A DNA stretch of 64,000 bases, taken from Solanum dulcamara (Eukaryota > Streptophyta > Magnoliopsida > Solanales > Solanaceae). The position numbers and the translations under genes are program-made. The stretch is from assembly GCF_947179165.1 (NCBI RefSeq), contig NC_077240.1, positions 53,282,001-53,346,000 of the forward strand, given 5' to 3'. Shown piece after piece: positions 1 through 10,800 of the stretch (positions are counted from its first letter, which is position 1; the number at the start of each line of letters is the position of its first letter). The notes beneath the pieces are model-generated. The model saw nothing but the letters and a program-made list of their open reading frames with translations, was not told the origin of the DNA and searched no databases.

Positions 1-414
1 GCAGTGGGGGCCACCCCCCCCAAGCAGGTGGGTCACCTGCTTGCTTGAGGTGCTGCCACGTGTCGCTTCTTCATTGGATACCACGTGTCGTCTTTTTTTT
101 TTTCCTTCCTCGTCGTCTTATTTTATGTACCTATGTAATCCGTGCTACGTAAGTTTGATATATGCTTAAGTAGCTCAAGTGCATATGACTTTTAACTTAG
201 TAGCTTACATAGGTAAATCAAGTCCTACGACTCATTACTTGACCTCCAATTCCTTTCGGACTCTTATGATTTCATCTCCAACCTTCTCTAGTATGGGGTA
301 TCACATTCTCCCTTCCTTAGAGCCGTTTGATAGTGTCGTAACTTAAGTGGCTCACATGCTAACTTCTAAGTAACTTAAGGGACATTCCGAGTTTAAAAAG
401 GGTGGGGTGTAACA
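1..414 (-). repeat. E1 3' LTR, 5'-terminal part only
   Basis: Ends at 414 with ggggtgtaaca on the plus strand, i.e. the LTR begins TGTTACACCCC on the minus strand, immediately beside the polypurine tract. It contains the CACGTG-rich U3 segment and is almost identical to 7588-8000. Confidence 0.93.
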
Positions 415-428
415 TCCTTCCCCCCTTT
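415..428 (-). other. Polypurine tract of E1
   Basis: AAAGGGGGGAAGGA on the minus strand, directly abutting the 3' LTR. This is the expected plus-strand DNA priming site. The same tract occupies the same place in E2, E3, E5 and beside the LTR at 14184. Confidence 0.92.
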
Positions 429-546
429 AGAACATTCGTCCCCGAATGTTAGCTAAAACTTCTCTTAGCACCTTATACAAATCGTAGGGAGATTCATTGC
501 TATTTTCTTAACACGTACTTCCATACCAATATTTCATATACGTGTT

Positions 547-808
547 TCAGGAATCGGGGTTACCTGTAAATATTGGGAATAGGTGGAAATACTTGTGTTT
601 TATATCCTCTTCAATTTCCCAGGTCATCCCTTTTCTGGTTTTGGTTTTGCCACAGTATCTTGACGGAAGGCACGTCCTCAGTTCGCAACCTTCTAATTTG
701 CCAATCCAAGATGGCAATAAGTTTCTCCTCATAGGATAACTCTTCCATCTCATGGACTTCATTTATGAGACATACTATGGGTGGATCGCCAGTACAGTTG
801 CGAAACAT
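547..808 (-). pseudogene. pol remnant: integrase C-terminus / chromodomain-like tail (E1)
   Basis: Two overlapping minus-strand frames together resemble the end of plant Ty3/gypsy Pol. One frame carries AILDWQIRRLRTEDVPSVKI, the other continues with WEIEEDIKHKYFHLFP, so one frameshift separates them. The family pattern is ILDRQ-x-RKLRT-x(3)-SVKVLWRN followed by TWE-x-E-x-DM. In autonomous relatives this tail follows the integrase and is thought to help direct integration. It ends just before the polypurine tract, as expected. It is a fossil here. The clade assignment (Tekay/Del chromovirus) is from remembered family patterns. Confidence 0.75.
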
Positions 809-1080
809 TTATATTTAATAGACTGGGCGTATGGTTTCCAAATCAGGTGGTAAGCTTAAATTACCAGTCACATTGCCCACCTTATGAGTAACTTGATACC
901 TTCTAACATATTTTGGGTTAAGTCTCCTTTTCTGGGTGACTCCATTATGAACATCCAATCATCCATTTGAACTTTGAATGTCGATGTCGATTATCTGTAT
1001 ATCATTCCTTCCGACTCTGGGCTTTTAGTCAATAGTTTGCTTAATCCTGTTTGGCCTACCAGCTTAGTCTTTTTCCCATC

Positions 1081-1490
1081 AGGGGGACCTATAGGCGCTT
1101 CCTTACAACATCTTGTAGGGGGTCATTTGGATACTGTAATGGTAGCCCTTCTCGTAGGCAAACCTAATAATTGATGGACGATAGTCCTAGCTACACTTAA
1201 GCCAACCTCATAAGCTCGCAATATATTTTTTTAGCAGTTGATAGTATGCTCAGTCTATTTAGAAGCCCGAGGTAAATGCGGTATGAAGGTTTGTCTGTGC
1301 TCTCGACCTCTTCTTGGACTGAGGTCCAAACGTTAACCATATTTGAAGTTCCTCTATCTGAGATATTAGTTGGGGAACTTCACGGAATCTTACTACTTCC
1401 TTGTCATATAGCTTCACCTAGTTCCAGTTGCATAGGTGGTCTTGCTTGGAAGCAAAGGGGTTGATTCGTTAGCCTTCTCGCAATAACCCG
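1081..1490 (-). pseudogene. pol remnant: integrase core, heavily frameshifted (E1)
   Basis: Minus-strand counterpart of the E5 fossil at 57301-57690 and of the better kept E2 fossil at 39014-39436. Short stretches in several frames follow the order seen in plant gypsy integrase: a VIVDRLTKSAHF-like piece, a VRFHGVP-like piece, a TAFHPQ/LENML-like piece, then SVQMTPYEAL-like. Stops and frame changes prevent any product. Recognition rests on the order of the short matches and on the better E2 copy. Confidence 0.6.
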
Positions 1491-1804
1491 CATAGCACCC
1501 TACTATTGAAAAGTTTAGAATAGGTGCATGGTGACGTTGATAATTTGGGAATCCTTAGCTTCGTATAGTTTTTCTCGACTTTCTTTAGAACTTTAACTAG
1601 CCTATATAGTTATTCTGTGGTTTTCCACTCGTTAACTGGTTCTATGTTGAAGAACTGTGGCATTCAAGTGCGTCGTCAATTAGCAATTAGCTAATCCTTC
1701 TTATTTTGCTTAAACCCTTGTTACAATTGCCTTAACGTATCTTATAATACTCTGGGTACATAATCTCATATCGTTTCTCCATCACTAGTTCAGATTCCTC
1801 CATC

Positions 1805-1923
1805 TCGCGGGATCCCACCAGCACTAACGCATTAAGTTCCATCAGAATTTTGAAGTTAAGCGTGCTGGGGCGAGAGTAATATTGGGATGGGTGACCTTCC
1901 TGGGAAGTCTTTGTGTATCGTTT
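1805..1923 (+). pseudogene. 5S rRNA-derived segment, antisense to E1
   Basis: About 119 bases align along the length of plant 5S rRNA. The 3' half is well kept: AGTTAAGCGTGCT, GGGCGAGAGTA and GGATGGGTGACC are intact, covering the A-box, intermediate element and most of the C-box of the Pol III internal promoter. The 5' half is more divergent (roughly ten differences over positions 13-48), mostly C-to-T or G-to-A, as expected from decay of methylated DNA. It lies on the strand opposite to the element, between the second polypurine-like tract and the integrase fossil. Whether it is transcribed is unknown. Confidence 0.88.
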
Positions 1924-2683
1924 CACTGTAATCCTTTCTACGATGTGTGGGCACTCAATTTAGCCCAAGATTTACCTTAGTGTTGTCTCGCGAGTCTTTA
2001 TGTTTTTCCCTGTCCTTCCTTTGTTATCTTACGACCAGTATCGGCATAGACCTTTAGTTCCGCTATGACTATGTCCCTTTTTGGTCAGTTTGGTTTAACT
2101 TCCCCTATTGTATCCCCCCCCTTTCTGTACGCACCCATTCATTAGGGTGGGCTACTGAGTAGCGCTAAAGTTCTTTTATATAGTAACCTTTGGAGCCATT
2201 TTGAGTTTTGGCTATTATTAGCTGGCATATCTTTAATGGAATTTCACATATGAGCTCCCCTATCCTTTATTCATTTTGTGTTCTTTTCATTTTCTACCAC
2301 AGGAGGCTTTCTATTCCTTTGTCCTTGGTTATACATTTATCACAACATCATTTGCGACAAACTCTATAGCCAACATTTTGGCTTTTTGGTCTAGCATGTT
2401 GTCATTATCCCTCGTAGTGTCTCTTGAGTTATCCGATATCCTTCCATGGTTACATTTTTTTGTGTTTTTATACGCAACCACCTTCTAGTGTTATGTTGTT
2501 CAGGGTCTCGTCACAAACTTCTTAACGCTACCTTATGTAGCATTCCGGCTTCCATCCAATTATTGGTAACTTCCGGAGCTTTCCAACTTGGTTTAGCAAG
2601 ATATCTTATCAAAGTTTAGACGTCTATCTCACATTTATTGCTATATCAACTGCCTCCTCCTACCTTTGCCATTTTCTCATTAA

Positions 2684-2696
2684 CTTCCCCCCTTTA
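2684..2696 (-). other. Second, internal polypurine-like tract (E1)
   Basis: CTAAAGGGGGGAAG-type tract on the minus strand, about 1.8 kb downstream of the primer-binding site, nearly the same as the true tract at 415-428. Equivalent tracts lie at 19030, 40269, 46110, 56101 and 63286; the E3 counterpart near 33690 is degraded. Confidence 0.65.
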
Positions 2697-4469
2697 GGGG
2701 GTACCCGCACTTTCCTCTATTTGTACTTTGTTCTAAGTCTCTATGTCCAGTCTAAATTTTTGTCCAATTCCTTTCACCAATCTATTTGGTACCGCATCAT
2801 GTCTTTATTTAACTGCATGTTTATAATCTGACTATCCGTGTACGGAGCCTTGATTAAATTACGAAGCGATAGAACCTTTCCATATCTAACATAATGTCTT
2901 ATCTACTAATCAGTACTTGAACAATGTGACCTAGGGAACAACTCGTCCAAGGCCACCTTCTACTTTTTCTTTTTCCAAGAATTACTTAGCACCTGTAGTT
3001 GTTCCAATCCCTATTAGGTAGTGCTAGTATTCTGACGATAACTATTCTAGGTTTTCTCGAAGTAGTGGTTTTGTCCCAACCTATATCCTTTGTTTCTTGG
3101 GACGAATAAAAGTTACGTCATTTGTTCCTTAAGTTTTCCATCCTCGTCCCTTAAGGATTCCACTATTTTTGGGGCGACGTTGTGTATACGCGTCATTTCT
3201 TTGTATCTTAAGCCCCATGCTCTTACTCCGTTCTCAATGCAGGCCTTTAACTTAGGCAACGCGTACGAAGTGCATCTTACTAGTGGTTCCAATTTATCCC
3301 TGCATACTCGTATCACACTGTTCAGTTCATACTTACATATCCCCCTTTTAATTCGTATTCCTGTTTAGTTCCTGACACCTCCTTGAGGTGCTTCTGTCTA
3401 AAGCTCTTTCCCCAATTAGTCGGTGGAGAAGTATAAGCTGTTATCGTAACCCTTCTTTCAATCATTGTTGGAAGAAAACAGAACCTCTTAAACATCACAG
3501 TACTTCTTCTAATACTTGACCTACCTGGTCTCCTTCTGAGTTTATCCTCGAGTTATGAACAACTCATCTAATTTACAATTAGGAGTTGAGGGCTTGGATT
3601 TTTTTTCAAAAAGAGTGAAACTCATTCGCGGGACAACTTATCCTTCACCCTGAGCCCTCTGCTTATATTTCTACAGTACAAATATGGCTGGAGATACCGT
3701 AGTCTGAACTTTACTACTTAATTAAGCTTTTGTTACTCCGAAATAAAATTCTTCAAGTAAAAAAAAAGTGCCCCTTGTCGGCGACCTGAAAGATACCTCT
3801 TACAGTTTTAGTTAAACACAGTAGGGGTATTTGGTATCAATTTCTCGGGCATCTCAAAAATCTATGCTTTACTTCCTTTTTCTTGTTCTGGGAAAATTTC
3901 GGCAGAGTTTCCTCTACATTTCTTACTTATCCCAAAACCTGCATGCAGAAAATACCAACAATGCCTCACAGGGCCAACATATATATTTACATGTCATATC
4001 ACAGCCGCACAGGGCTTTCAATGTCATTTCATTTTTATCGCAGCCACACAGTGCTTTCAACGTCAACAATAATATAAAAATATTAGACTTACCTCATATG
4101 TCCAACTTCAAACTGCAACTATTGCACTTCCTGACTGCTTTCCCTTCAGGTTTCAGCTTTACATTTTAAATAATACTTCACTACCTTACCAAACGGATAT
4201 CTTCCGTGCCTTCACTTTACTTACCTGCGTGCTTTGTAACTTTCCATGTCATCAATTACTTTCTTCTGTTGGTGTCATCCTTCTGTTAAGATCCAAGGTT
4301 AGTATAAGGAATTTTTTTCCTATGACTCAGATCTAAAGCACGATCTCAGATGTAGAAGAAAGGTAACATCCTAAATGTCCTATAGCTTCCTGTTTATAGA
4401 TGTGGCGCGCAACACATCGATAACCAAGACTCTATTAGACACGGTCTGCAGACACTCCGAGGACGAACT

Positions 4470-4481
4470 GCTCTGATACCA
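4470..4481 (-). other. Primer-binding site of E1 (tRNA-iMet type)
   Basis: Minus-strand TGGTATCAGAGC, four bases inside the end of the 5' LTR. It is complementary to the 3' end of plant initiator tRNA-Met, the usual primer of plant Ty3/gypsy elements. Confidence 0.93.
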
Positions 4482-4947
4482 CTTCTGTCACGACCCAACC
4501 CCGTAGGCCCCGACTGGGGTCCGACCTGGACCCCCCGTACATATATCTATTAGTTGAGGTCACATTGAATCGTAAATAAGACAATATCATATAACAGAGC
4601 CCCACTGGCGATAACATTTTCATAAACTGTAGCCCTTTTCGTTTGTATTACAACATCACAGGGCACGCAAGCCGACAAGGCTGCCATAACATAATAATAT
4701 ATATCATATATCATGTAGACCCAGCTTAATCAAACTGATATACACAACCCACATATACATGTCTGCAGACCTCTAAACATATAAATGATAACATATGGCG
4801 GGACAGGGCCCCCGCCGTACCCCTGAATGGATAAAACAATTTCTATACATCCGTGGACAGTATCAAAAACTAGGCTCCGATACAATGAAGCCTCTTCCAG
4901 CTAAGCTGCATGGAATCCTAAGCTGACGGACTCCCAAAATCTGTATC

Positions 4948-5017
4948 TGTACCTGCGGGCATGAACGCAGCCCCCCCGAGAAAGGGGGTCAGTACGATAT
5001 GTGTACTGAGTATGTAA
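4948..5017 (-). other. Conserved three-hairpin module in the E1 LTR
   Basis: On the minus strand three inverted repeats follow each other: TCAGTAC/GTACTGA (here with slight change), a C-run against a G-run, and CTGCG/CGCAG ending just before GTACAGAT. The same module occurs in every LTR whose 3' part is present. Function unknown; position in the 3' part of the LTR suggests an RNA structure in the leader or 3' end. Confidence 0.6.
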
Positions 5018-7463
5018 AACATAATATAAAACAACTGGAAACATATCTGAGATAGAGAATCAGGGGATAAGATATCAATTCAGAAACTTGTACCTGTACT
5101 TTATGAATTACAAAAACATGCATGTTCGAGTCATATCATATAGCCGGCCCTTTCGGGGGTCCGGTGAATCATCTCTGTAAAATCATCATGGCCCCAGTGC
5201 CATCACCACCTTATTACAACACATCATCATATATTTATACACGTATCCTGGCCCTCTATTGAGGGACTCAGTGAATAATGCAGTGAACTGTGCACGAGAA
5301 CATATCCTGGCCCGGGACTCAGGGAAAGATGGGTCACAGTATACACGAGTAGAGTAATGAGCAACTATATGCAATTTAAATCATTATCGAAGACTCAACC
5401 GTAGAAGAAAATTAAGCTATTGTCTGAGAATCAGGATTGTAATGTAATCACCTTAAATGCCCTTTAAATGCCATTAGGGGCTATATTAGCTAGTGTTTTG
5501 GGGTCCTTAGACACGTACTAAAGTAAAGCCAAATTGCTTATGGAACCAGAAACATTTGTTAACATATAGTCTGTAAGACTTGGAGCTTGTATATTTGTTA
5601 CTTTTTAACGTATAAAAGTTTCCAGGGAAATAGTTCGATTATTATAAAAGTCCGATATTCAGACGTAAATAAGAGCTGCTAAGAATGTAGTTACCCCGAA
5701 ACTCATATCATGTTTAACCTACAACTAAGACATGCCAGAAGAAGAAAGAGAATAAACTATATATAGTCTGTACTTTTCTTTATGGGATCTGCATACACAT
5801 ATTTCATACCCGACCCATCATGGGGCTCGGTGAATCATTATGGCATCATAATCTCACTTTCGTACCAAACACGTATCAAAGGAAATGAGAGATAGCTTTC
5901 CAAATACTAGTGTTTAATACATAGAAGCCTTACTAGGCAATACTCAATTCTTACAGAAATTCCAATACTAAGCAGTGGATATGGGTTATGAGGCATACTT
6001 GGAGTTTTGGGAATGGAATTATCCCCACATTCCACACACACTTCACTTAAGGCTAAAACTTGCCAAAAGGAAAGAAAGATAATTGTACGTGCTTATACCA
6101 AAACATGCCACAAGAAAGCTTTACATACCTTTTAGGAGTTACCCTTTATCCTGCTCGTCTCGTCGTCTTCCGAACCTATTCAATATGAAAGTAATACGAA
6201 TATCAACTACTCTTAACTTTCCATCATCTTGGATTACGCCTTAATGTTAATGGAATCTATTGCCTTAGTTGTTTCCTCGACTAGTCCTTTAGTTTGTTAA
6301 GGCGTTAACGAAAATTAGGCAGCACCTCCCCTATAATGTGCCCTATCCAAATTTCCAATCAGGTCCCTAAGACCTACAGCCAACCAACAACAACAACCTG
6401 CAGCAATTCATACCAACAATATACAACATACACTCCAAACAACTTATTCCAAAAATACGATATCTCAATAGGGCGTCTAGCCTTTATTTTGTGACGCCTT
6501 TAATTATACATAACAAGGGGTCATGTGTCTTCTACCAGCAGCACCCTAACCCACATTAGGACATATTTAGGCCCTGCAACAACAAGCCACACCCTTGCAG
6601 AGCAACTCACAAGAACAACACTTTGTTTCGACAACAATTCAACTATAACGACTACAAATTAGTTTATTCCGAACGCCAAGTATTTCTAAGCCATTTTCAT
6701 ATTTCCAGCCACAAATAGGGAGTGTAACATGCTCCATCAGAACACATAAATCTCAAATTTAAAGAAGAAACCTTACCTTACGTTAAACTTGTCAAACTCG
6801 CCAAAACTATCCAAAATGTGAAATCTGGACAGCTTACTGTTTTACCTTGTCGCTTCGTTTCGAAGGGGTAATGGAGGGAAACAGGATTTACGTCCTTCAT
6901 GAAAGTTATAGACATGTGTATTAGGGTCGCAAACAATTTTGAATCATCCCTACATCAATTTTGTACAAAACGATATGACCAAAATACTCACAGCTGTCCG
7001 TGTAGGATTTCCAAAACCAAATTTGAGCAGTACCTCCTCTACACTTCATCACCACTTTTCAAGCTGATACAAGTGTAACTGGATTTTGGAGTCTGAATGA
7101 AAGTTATAGAACCACGAAATACCTTTCCAAAACATATTAAATCACTTGAAACGAATCTGTATACAAGAAGTTATACGATTATTACTAACCACTGTCCCTT
7201 CCAAAAACGGGTTTATTAATTAACGTTTTCTCTTATTTTCTCTTCCAAATTCCAATTGCAAAGCTGGAGTTTTACTTCCATGAAGGTCTTAAAATACATA
7301 TATACATATCCACGTACTTAAGGTACACCGTATATAATTAATTCACGGAAGAAAATTGGAAAACAAACCTTTAAACTTCAAGAACCATGGCTGCCTCTCT
7401 ATTTCTCTCCCTCACGTTTTTTTTCTCTCTAAGTTGGCTGATGTTTTGATGGATAACTGAAAT

Positions 7464-7680
7464 ATATGATATATATCAACATATATATGTGGCTTTAGGG
7501 TGTAACACGTGTCAAACCCAAGAGGTGACACGTGTCCAGCCCCTATTGGGCCACCGTATCATGCTGCCAACTATGGGCTGCCACGTGGCAGTGGGGGCCA
7601 CCCCCCCAAGCAGGTGGGTCACCTGCTTGCTTGAGGTGCTGCCACGTGTCGCTTCTTCATTGGATACCACGTGTCGTCTT
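7464..7680 (-). promoter_or_regulatory. LTR promoter block: five G-boxes plus TATA run (E1)
   Basis: Five CACGTG hexamers at 7506, 7529, 7582, 7643 and 7668, several inside longer palindromes such as GACACGTGTC and TGCCACGTGGCA. An ATTGG/CCAAT-type box lies between them, and an AT run rich in TATATAT at 7464-7492 is on the downstream side for minus-strand transcription. G-boxes bind plant bZIP and bHLH factors; an ABA-, stress- or light-responsive promoter is inference. Confidence 0.6.
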
Positions 7681-8000
7681 TTTTTTTTTCCTTCCTCGTC
7701 GTCTTATTTTATGTACCTATGTAATCCGTGCTACGTAAGTTTGATATATGCTTAAGTAGCTCAAGTGCATATGACTTTTAACTTAGTAGCTTACATAGGT
7801 AAATCAAGTCCTACGACTCATTACTTGACCTCCAATTCCTTTCGGACTCTTATGATTTCATCTCCAACCTTCTCTAGTATGGGGTATCACATTCTCCCTT
7901 CCTTAGAGCCGTTTGATAGTGTCGTAACTTAAGTGGCTCACATGCTAACTTCTAAGTAACTTAAGGGACATTCCGAGTTTAAAAAGGGTGGGGTGTAACA

Positions 8001-9170
8001 CTTTTTGGCATGGTTTTTATAAAGCAAGTATATGACTTTTATATGATTCGAAGAAAGTTCCTATTCGTAGAGCCGCTAGGATGGCTAACTTCTTGATTTT
8101 CCAAAAGATATTTTGTTATGCCTTGATATGTGTATATGGTTCCCACAATTTCTATTTTGATATAACCCATAATAATTTTAAAAGGTAATTGATATGACTC
8201 TTGTCGAATTTTGAATGATAGCTCATTTTAAGTACCCCATCGAGTCTCAGATATGATTTAAATTGCATCTAGTTTCTCACTACACCACTCGTGGTTGCCT
8301 TAATGCTTCGTTCATTGAGCCCGGGCCAGGATTTGTTATCATGCATACTTTTTTGCATTGTTCACTGTGCCCCGACGTGAGGAGGAAGGTATGACCTGTA
8401 CATGGGATTTGTGGAGTTATGATGTGCTATGTACACATATGGTATGATATAATCTAATATGACCATCTAATATGATATGATCTGTTATGGAGATATTCTC
8501 TACTCTGAAGTTATGATGTGCTGTAGCGCCAGTGACAGGGCGGCGACCACGATTTGTTCACCAAGTCCCATAATGGGGCAGGATATGGCATATGTTTTCT
8601 GCATACATTATCTGTGGTTATGAAAAGTATTTTGGTATTCTGGGTAGTTTGCTCATTTTTTGCACCTTTTGTTCTAGTAATGTCTTTACTTATTACAGTC
8701 CATGCTTTACATATTAAGTATATTTTCCATACTAACCCCCTTTCTTCGAGAAACTACGTTACATGCCCACAGGTACAAATGCTTGGTTTGCTGATCAGCT
8801 CGCCTAGGACATCCACCTTGTTGGTTGGCAGCGCTCCTTTGTCCGGAGCCCTATTTTGGCACTAATATTTCTGTGTATATTTATACATAATGGTTAAGGG
8901 TATGATTGGGCCCTGTCCCATCATATAATATGATATCATTTTGTAGAAGTCTATAGACTTGTGTTGTGGGTTATAGATATGTGTTTTGAGCCTGTGTTCA
9001 GTGACGGCCTTAATGGCCTCTGTGTGCTACATCTAATTTTGTGCGCCCTGTAGCGACCCCTTTTCGATTTCTACTTTTATTTATTCTGCTAACATGCTAA
9101 GTGGGGCTAAGGGTACATATGGGTGCCCAACTCGTGCACCAGTCTAAGCCTATGGAGTTAGGTCATGACA
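8001..9170 (+). repeat. 3' part of an older plus-strand LTR interrupted by E1
   Basis: Aligns throughout with 20986-22153, the 3' part of the truncated LTR of E4, but is clearly diverged. Ends with GGTCATGACA at 9170 and is not followed by a primer-binding site, so it is a 3' LTR end or a solo LTR. The three-hairpin module near 8705-8779 is degraded. The missing 5' part should lie beyond the left edge of the window, since E1 is inserted here. Confidence 0.8.
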
Positions 9171-10800
9171 ACATTAAACCTCACAACTTATCATTCAGGA
9201 AACATAACATGTAAACATGTAGGGTCGTCCCGTTATACATATATACGCGAGACAATAAGTTTGCCACGACAATGGGAATGTCAAAAACAGAAGTCATATA
9301 GATAGGATCAAGCACACACACATATACAACCCACTTCCATGTCTATAGACCTCTAAAAGCAACGATGATAACATATGGCGGGACAAGTCCCCCGCCGTAC
9401 CTTTAAATAAACAAAAGTAAATATATACATCAAGGATCAGTACCAAAAATTAGACTCCGATACAATGGAGCTTCTTTCTAGTTGGTTGAGCGGAATCCTA
9501 AGATGGCAGACTCTCAAAACCTGTATATGTACCTGCGGGCATGAAACGCTGCCCCCCAAGGAAAAAGGGGGTCAGTAAGACATATGTACTGAGTATATGA
9601 AGCAACCATATCACAAATAAGTTCACATTTGAGTTAGAAATTTAGGAGATAAGTATGAGATTCCAGAAACCAGTGTACCTGTACCTTATAAAGTAAAATC
9701 ATGCATGCTCAGATCATATATTATATTCGGCCCATTAGGGACTCAGTGAATTCGTCATATACCTGTAGGAGTATTATAAGGCCTGGTACCATCATCACCT
9801 TATCACATCAGATCATCGTATATATGTATACATACCCGGCCCTCTAGTGAGAGACTCAGTGAACAATACAGTGAGATTGAGCATGAATCTATAGCCGGTG
9901 CAAGACTCAGAGAAAGATGTGTTATAGTATACACGAGCAGAGTAGTGAGAAAAAATACACAATTTAAATCATTATCTGAGACTCAATGAAGTCCTCTGTG
10001 AATCATCACTTAGAGCTCAGGGTAGGAAGTATATGATGTACCCTCTAGATGTCACTAAAGACCATGTTAAAAGGAGCCTCAAGAATCATAGACATATGTT
10101 TTTATGGTTTGAAATATCTTATAGAAGTCCAAGAATTGGTAATCTCAGAGCATTTTTAAAAGGAAGAGTTGTTTATATCAATCCCTATCCAATCATATAG
10201 AAGATTTGAGGAGTAGCAGCTTAGCTACTTTAAGAGTCTTACCATCCAAAAGTACATAGGAGTCCTGGAGTCATATTCATGGCCTAAGAATGAATTTACC
10301 CCCAAGCTCACATGATCCATTGCTTACATTTATGATATGCCAAAAGAAGAGAAGGATAGCTTTACATACCTCTTATGGGTTACTTGTGATTACATTCGCG
10401 TCGTCGTCCTCTGAACCTATTTAACATGAAAATAATACTCATATTAATAACCTTTGACTCTCCAGTCCCTACTATTGTATTCAAGTATCCATAGGAACCA
10501 TTTCCTTGTTCGCCTTTCTCGACTAGGTTACAAGTTAGTTAAGAAGTCAATGGAAATCGGGCAGCATCTCCCCTCTAACCTACCCTATCCGAACTTCCCA
10601 TTACATTCTCAACAAGCATAGACAACCAACAACAACAACCAGCATCATATATACAAGTAAGTTACTTCAATGTTACACAACACAAACTCCAAATAATTCG
10701 CCCAAAATAATGATACAAAAATAAGGTTTCCAATTGTTAATCCGTAAAATCTTTAACCACGTGGAACGGAGGGTTAGGTGGCTACAACTAGTAGCACCCA
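9171..10800 (-). repeat. Older minus-strand LTR fragment, truncated at both ends
   Basis: Contains, in minus orientation, the LTR landmarks in order: GGCGGGAC...CCCGCC hairpin near 9376-9400, the three-hairpin module at 9529-9600, the GGCCC...GACTC repeats, the CGTCGTCCTC segment near 10400 and the GGGCAGCATCTCCCC segment near 10560. Both termini are absent, lost where plus-strand LTRs abut at 9170 and 10801. No coding region seen. Confidence 0.75.

Larger units (their letters stand above)
415..4485 (-). other. E1 internal region, largely non-coding
   Basis: About 4.07 kb between the 3' LTR and the 5' LTR of E1. On the minus strand it runs: primer-binding site, about 1.8 kb without recognisable protein, a second polypurine-like tract, a 5S rRNA-like segment in reverse orientation, frameshifted integrase pieces, a chromodomain-like tail, then the true polypurine tract. 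No ORF exceeds about 110 codons, and the open frames between 1926 and 4470 match no gag, protease, reverse transcriptase or RNase H motif that I can recognise. The same layout recurs in E3 and E5, so the decayed state was inherited through transposition and did not arise after insertion. Confidence 0.85.
1..8000 (-). mobile_element. E1: LTR retrotransposon, non-autonomous, minus strand, left end off window
   Basis: Reading the minus strand, the order is 5' LTR (8000 to 4486), tRNA-iMet-type primer-binding site, about 4.07 kb internal region, polypurine tract, then 3' LTR cut by the window edge at base 1. The 414 visible bases of the 3' LTR match 7588-8000 apart from one extra C in a C-run near base 18, so the insertion looks recent. 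No long ORF exists inside; only broken integrase and chromodomain-like pieces remain, so it must rely on proteins supplied by another element (inference). It interrupts an older plus-strand LTR that resumes at 8001. The target-site duplication cannot be tested because the other edge is outside the window. Confidence 0.92.
4486..8000 (-). repeat. E1 5' LTR, complete (3515 bp)
   Basis: Starts on the minus strand at 8000 with TGTTACACCCC and ends at 4486 with GGTCGTGACA, next to the primer-binding site. Order along the LTR: terminal segment, CACGTG-rich promoter block with a TATA run, long central part, repeated CCGGCCC...GACTCGGTGA hairpins, the three-hairpin module at 4948-5017, a GGCGGG...CCCGCC hairpin near 4800, then the LTR end. 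Close to E3 and E5 LTRs. Open frames such as 7489-7755 and 5186-5374 are not conserved as proteins. Confidence 0.93.

Noticed and set aside
3113..3316. Minus-strand frame of 67 codons in E1 as possible gag
   Set aside because: It is recognisable in E3, E5 and 17251-19302 but broken there, and I see no zinc knuckle or capsid motif. The origin of this segment stays unknown.
4470..4481. tRNA gene candidate at the iMet-like sequence
   Set aside because: Only 12 bases match initiator tRNA, beside an LTR end: a primer-binding site.
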